From Desulfuromonadaceae bacterium (lineage in GTDB: Bacteria > Desulfobacterota > Desulfuromonadia > Geobacterales > Pseudopelobacteraceae): a stretch of DNA of 9,477 bases. Below, in pieces: positions 7,852 to 9,477 of this stretch. The DNA is taken from assembly GCA_028686145.1 (NCBI GenBank), contig JAQUCQ010000107.1:1-9477 (forward strand). The letters are read 5' to 3'. Every line of letters starts with the position of its first letter. Positions within the stretch are counted from its first letter, which is position 1. The notes under the pieces are model-generated. The model was not told the DNA's origin and did not search any database. It worked only from the letters and a program-made list of their open reading frames with translations. The position numbers and the translations under genes are program-made.

Positions 7852-7892
7852 TTCAGTCTCCTTTTAGATAGTGATTAACAGAATCGTTTAAA

Positions 7893-8702
7893 TTAGGTTC
7901 CGCCACTCATCTCCATTCGTCTCATAATTTCAGATGCTGCTTCCTCAACCGATTTGTTAGTAATGTTAAGAATATACCATTCCGGATGTTTTCTATATAA
8001 TTGCCGACATGCTGATATCTCGTCTTCTACCAGCTGGTAGTCGTTATAACTGCCGCGCGGACTCTGCCGCATGTTTATCAGCCGGGATGTGCGGATTTCA
8101 ACAAGTCGCTTCGGGTCAATCAACAGACCAACAATCTTTGTCTGTTCAATTTCGAAAAGCTCTTCAGGTGGCGCTATGCCAAAAACTATCGGCACATTTG
8201 CCACCTTGTATCCCTTATGTGCAAGATACATGGAAAGCGGCGTTTTTGAAGATCGAGAGACTCCAACAAGTACAAGGTCCGCTTTATGTAAATACCTAGT
8301 TTCCTGTCCATCATCATGTTTGACGGTAAAATTGACAGCCTCAATCCGGCGATAATAATCTGTATCAATACGATGAAGTAAACCGGGCTTTTGTCGTGAA
8401 GGTGCTCCAAGATAACGTGACAAACTGTAGATAAGCGGGCTAAGCAAATCAACAGTCACAAGCCCACACTCTTCAGCCACACGCTCAACAGTCTGGGAAA
8501 GCAACGGGTCAACAAGAGTATAGACAACGAGACCAGGTGTAAGCACCGCAGTGGACAATGCTTGTTTAACATCAGATTGGGTGGTAATTTTGAAAAGTCG
8601 ATGAACACGCACATCCTCTTCGTAAAACTGCGAGAGAGCCGCACGAATAACCCGTTCAGCTGTCTCGCCAGTTGAATCAGAAAGGACATAAATGGTTTTC
8701 AT
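7893..8702 (-). CDS. Pyruvate phosphate dikinase / PEP synthase regulatory protein (DUF299 bifunctional kinase-pyrophosphorylase)
   Basis: Family members switch PPDK or PEP synthase off by ADP-dependent phosphorylation of a threonine and on again by Pi-dependent dephosphorylation, controlling the pyruvate-PEP interconversion that matters for gluconeogenesis in anaerobes. Visible motifs in the 269-residue protein: MKTIYVLSDSTGETAE at the N terminus; HRIDTDYYRRIEAVNFTVKHDDG (110-132); the P-loop-like GVSRSSKTPLSMYLA (147-161) typical of the family; LLIDPKRLVEIR (193-204); and a C-terminal SVEEAA helix (251-256). I use ATG at 8702, which matches the usual start; a TTG at 8723 would add seven atypical residues. 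A weak GAGG lies 15 bases upstream. The target enzyme is not in the window, so PPDK and PEP synthase cannot be told apart. It is first in the minus-strand run and directly downstream of a promoter. Confidence 0.93.
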   Translation of the reverse strand: MKTIYVLSDSTGETAERVIRAALSQFYEEDVRVHRLFKITTQSDVKQALSTAVLTPGLVVYTLVDPLLSQTVERVAEECGLVTVDLLSPLIYSLSRYLGAPSRQKPGLLHRIDTDYYRRIEAVNFTVKHDDGQETRYLHKADLVLVGVSRSSKTPLSMYLAHKGYKVANVPIVFGIAPPEELFEIEQTKIVGLLIDPKRLVEIRTSRLINMRQSPRGSYNDYQLVEDEISACRQLYRKHPEWYILNITNKSVEEAASEIMRRMEMSGGT

Positions 8703-8747
8703 ATTTTTCTGCGTTAACCTCAACCCTTAATGAAAATATACGCTACT

Positions 8748-8761
8748 ATTCTAATGAGAAT
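8748..8761. promoter_or_regulatory. Palindrome over the -10/start region of the DUF299-gene promoter
   Basis: ATTCTAATGAGAAT: 5-base arms around AATG. It overlaps the last bases of the predicted -10 (8759-8764) and the expected transcription start of the minus-strand run. Position and symmetry suit a repressor site. The AATGAGAAT half is reminiscent of Fur-box half-sites, but a full Fur box is not present; the regulator is unknown. Confidence 0.4.
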
Positions 8762-8787
8762 GTACGTCCTCGCAACCACATTGTCAA
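8759..8787 (-). promoter_or_regulatory. Sigma70-type promoter for the minus-strand gene run
   Basis: On the minus strand: perfect -35 TTGACA (8782-8787), 17-base spacer, -10 TACATT (8759-8764; 4 of 6 consensus). The predicted start near 8752 would give a leader of about 50 bases before the ATG at 8702. It is the only recognisable promoter I see for the six colinear genes. Confidence 0.65.
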
Positions 8788-8794
8788 GTTTATT

Positions 8795-8821
8795 TTGTAT
8801 TTACTAATACAACGTATACGT
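8795..8821. promoter_or_regulatory. Two adjoining palindromes between the divergent promoters
   Basis: TTGTATTTACTAATACAA (8795-8812; 7-base arms, 4-base centre) runs directly into ACGTATACGT (8812-8821; perfect 10-base palindrome), sharing base 8812. The pair lies about 43-70 bases upstream of the predicted minus-strand start and 57-83 upstream of the plus-strand start, positions that suit an activator or a shared regulator. The binding protein is unknown. Confidence 0.45.
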
Positions 8822-8843
8822 AATAAAAATAAACAGATAAATA

Positions 8844-8871
8844 TTGACCAAACATGAATGATGGCTATACT
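8844..8871 (+). promoter_or_regulatory. Sigma70-type promoter for the ferritin-like gene
   Basis: -35 TTGACC (8844-8849; 5 of 6), 16-base spacer, -10 TATACT (8866-8871; 5 of 6). The expected start is near 8878, about 26 bases before the ATG. A perfect TATAAT at 8882-8887 is a rival -10, but lacks a -35 at proper distance and would place the start in the ribosome site. Confidence 0.65.
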
Positions 8872-8878
8872 GTATACA
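8871..8878. promoter_or_regulatory. TGTATACA palindrome at the ferritin-like gene promoter start
   Basis: Perfect 8-base palindrome immediately downstream of, and touching, the -10 box. It shares the GTATAC core with the palindrome at 8812-8821, centre-to-centre about 58 bases. It could be an operator; such a short AT-rich palindrome may also be chance. Confidence 0.3.
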
Positions 8879-8890
8879 TACTATAATATT

Positions 8891-8897
8891 AAGGAGG
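8891..8897 (+). promoter_or_regulatory. Near-ideal ribosome binding site AAGGAGG
   Basis: Full AAGGAGG, six bases before the ATG at 8904. It is the strongest ribosome site in the window, fixes the start of the ferritin-like gene and suggests high translation. Confidence 0.85.
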
Positions 8898-8903
8898 TTT
8901 TAC

Positions 8904-9401
8904 ATGGGAAGAGAATACACACTGCAAGAAGCTATCAGTCTTGCAATTAAGGCGGAAAAGGATAGTATGGATTTTTACCGCCGGGCAGCATCCGCAGCAA
9001 CAAACGAAAGAGCCCGGAAAGTTTTGGAACTTCTCGCTAACGAAGAGGTTGGCCATTTGAAAGCTTTTTTTGACCATTATAAAGGTCAGGAATTTGGTGA
9101 CTTAACGACCTATATGAACTCTCCAGTTGACAAAAAAAATCCTACCTACATGAAGCTGGAAAAAGCCATCGTTGACGATATGGTTGAGCAAAAAGCACTG
9201 GAACTTGCACTTGCTGAGGAAATGGCTTGTATCGGGCAATATACGCAACTATCTCAAGGCGTAGTAGATCCAGCTGTTCGATCAGTTTTTGAACGGGTTG
9301 TTAAAGAGACGCAAGTACATTATTCTTTAATTGAATCAGAATATGCCCATATCATGGGTATGGTTCATGAAAGTGATCAGGACACATTTGTGAGGGAATA
9401 G
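8904..9401 (+). CDS. Rubrerythrin-like ferritin-domain diiron protein, no rubredoxin domain
   Basis: A 165-residue four-helix-bundle protein of the ferritin-like/rubrerythrin group, probably cytoplasmic and linked to peroxide or iron handling. Helix 1 has E18 with Y25 (AIKAEKDSMDFY). Helix 2 has the ExxH motif E48/H51 (LLANEEVGHLKAFF). Helix 3 has E106 with Y113 (ALAEEMACIGQY), the same E-x6-Y spacing as helix 1. Helix 4 has H139 (KETQVHYSLIESEY), but the residue three before it is T136, not Glu; E135 is one position off. This is seen by hand alignment and could mean an altered metal site. No CxxC pairs exist, so there is no rubredoxin domain. ATG at 8904 follows an ideal ribosome site and a good promoter. 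It is divergent from the minus-strand run and appears monocistronic in the window. The substrate is not determinable from sequence. Confidence 0.85.
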   Translation: MGREYTLQEAISLAIKAEKDSMDFYRRAASAATNERARKVLELLANEEVGHLKAFFDHYKGQEFGDLTTYMNSPVDKKNPTYMKLEKAIVDDMVEQKALELALAEEMACIGQYTQLSQGVVDPAVRSVFERVVKETQVHYSLIESEYAHIMGMVHESDQDTFVRE

Positions 9402-9477
9402 GTGTTTGTGGTTTTAGTAAATTTGCTGTTTTAGCTTTTTAGTCGTTGTTATTACCCAGTCTTTTGATGATTATTTC

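Noticed and set aside
8882..8887. Perfect TATAAT as the main -10 of the ferritin-like gene
   Set aside because: No acceptable -35 at 15-19 bases upstream, and transcription would start inside the AAGGAGG ribosome site.
8904..9401. Full-length rubrerythrin or bacterioferritin
   Set aside because: No CxxC rubredoxin motif, and the ExxH pattern and length do not match bacterioferritin, so only a ferritin-like domain protein is supported.
9402..9477. Possible terminator after the ferritin-like gene (GCT-GTTTT-AGC followed by T5, near 9425-9440)
   Set aside because: The stem would be only three base pairs, too weak to support; the true terminator may lie beyond the window.

Overview
The window looks like a stretch of core chromosome from an anaerobic Desulfobacterota-type bacterium (Desulfuromonadales or Desulfobulbales). 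This placement is tentative. It rests on the mix of a housekeeping sigma factor, a PPDK/PEP-synthase regulatory protein (DUF299), a NapH-type membrane polyferredoxin and a small ferritin-like diiron protein, together with moderate GC content. I see no insertion sequence, phage gene, tRNA, rRNA or CRISPR array.

Left part (2-2708, plus strand): the 3' portion of rpoD, whose start lies outside the window. After a 4-base gap comes a probably exported protein with TPR-like, coiled-coil and beta-sandwich sections. A GC-rich hairpin (2728-2762) separates this pair from the convergent minus-strand genes and probably terminates transcription from one or both sides.

Centre (2769-8702, minus strand): six genes run the same way with short gaps or overlaps. 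In transcription order they are a DUF299 phosphotransferase regulator, an orphan OmpR-family response regulator, a membrane 4Fe-4S protein, an RdgC-like protein, obgE and proB. The last three are close enough for translational coupling. The only promoter I can recognise for the whole run lies upstream of the first gene. The 64-90 base stretch before the 4Fe-4S gene carries a strong hairpin that may split or attenuate the transcript.

Right part (8703-9477): a 201-base divergent intergenic region carries one good sigma70-type promoter in each direction. Each has a small palindrome over its -10/start region, and a further pair of adjoining palindromes lies between them. The plus-strand promoter drives a rubrerythrin-like ferritin-domain protein. 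The last 76 bases hold no recognisable gene or clear terminator.

No wholly new system is evident. The points that deserve a second look are the palindrome-rich divergent control region, the hairpin before the 4Fe-4S gene, the altered fourth-helix metal motif of the ferritin-like protein, the unusual neighbours of obgE-proB, and the uncharacterised exported protein coupled to rpoD.
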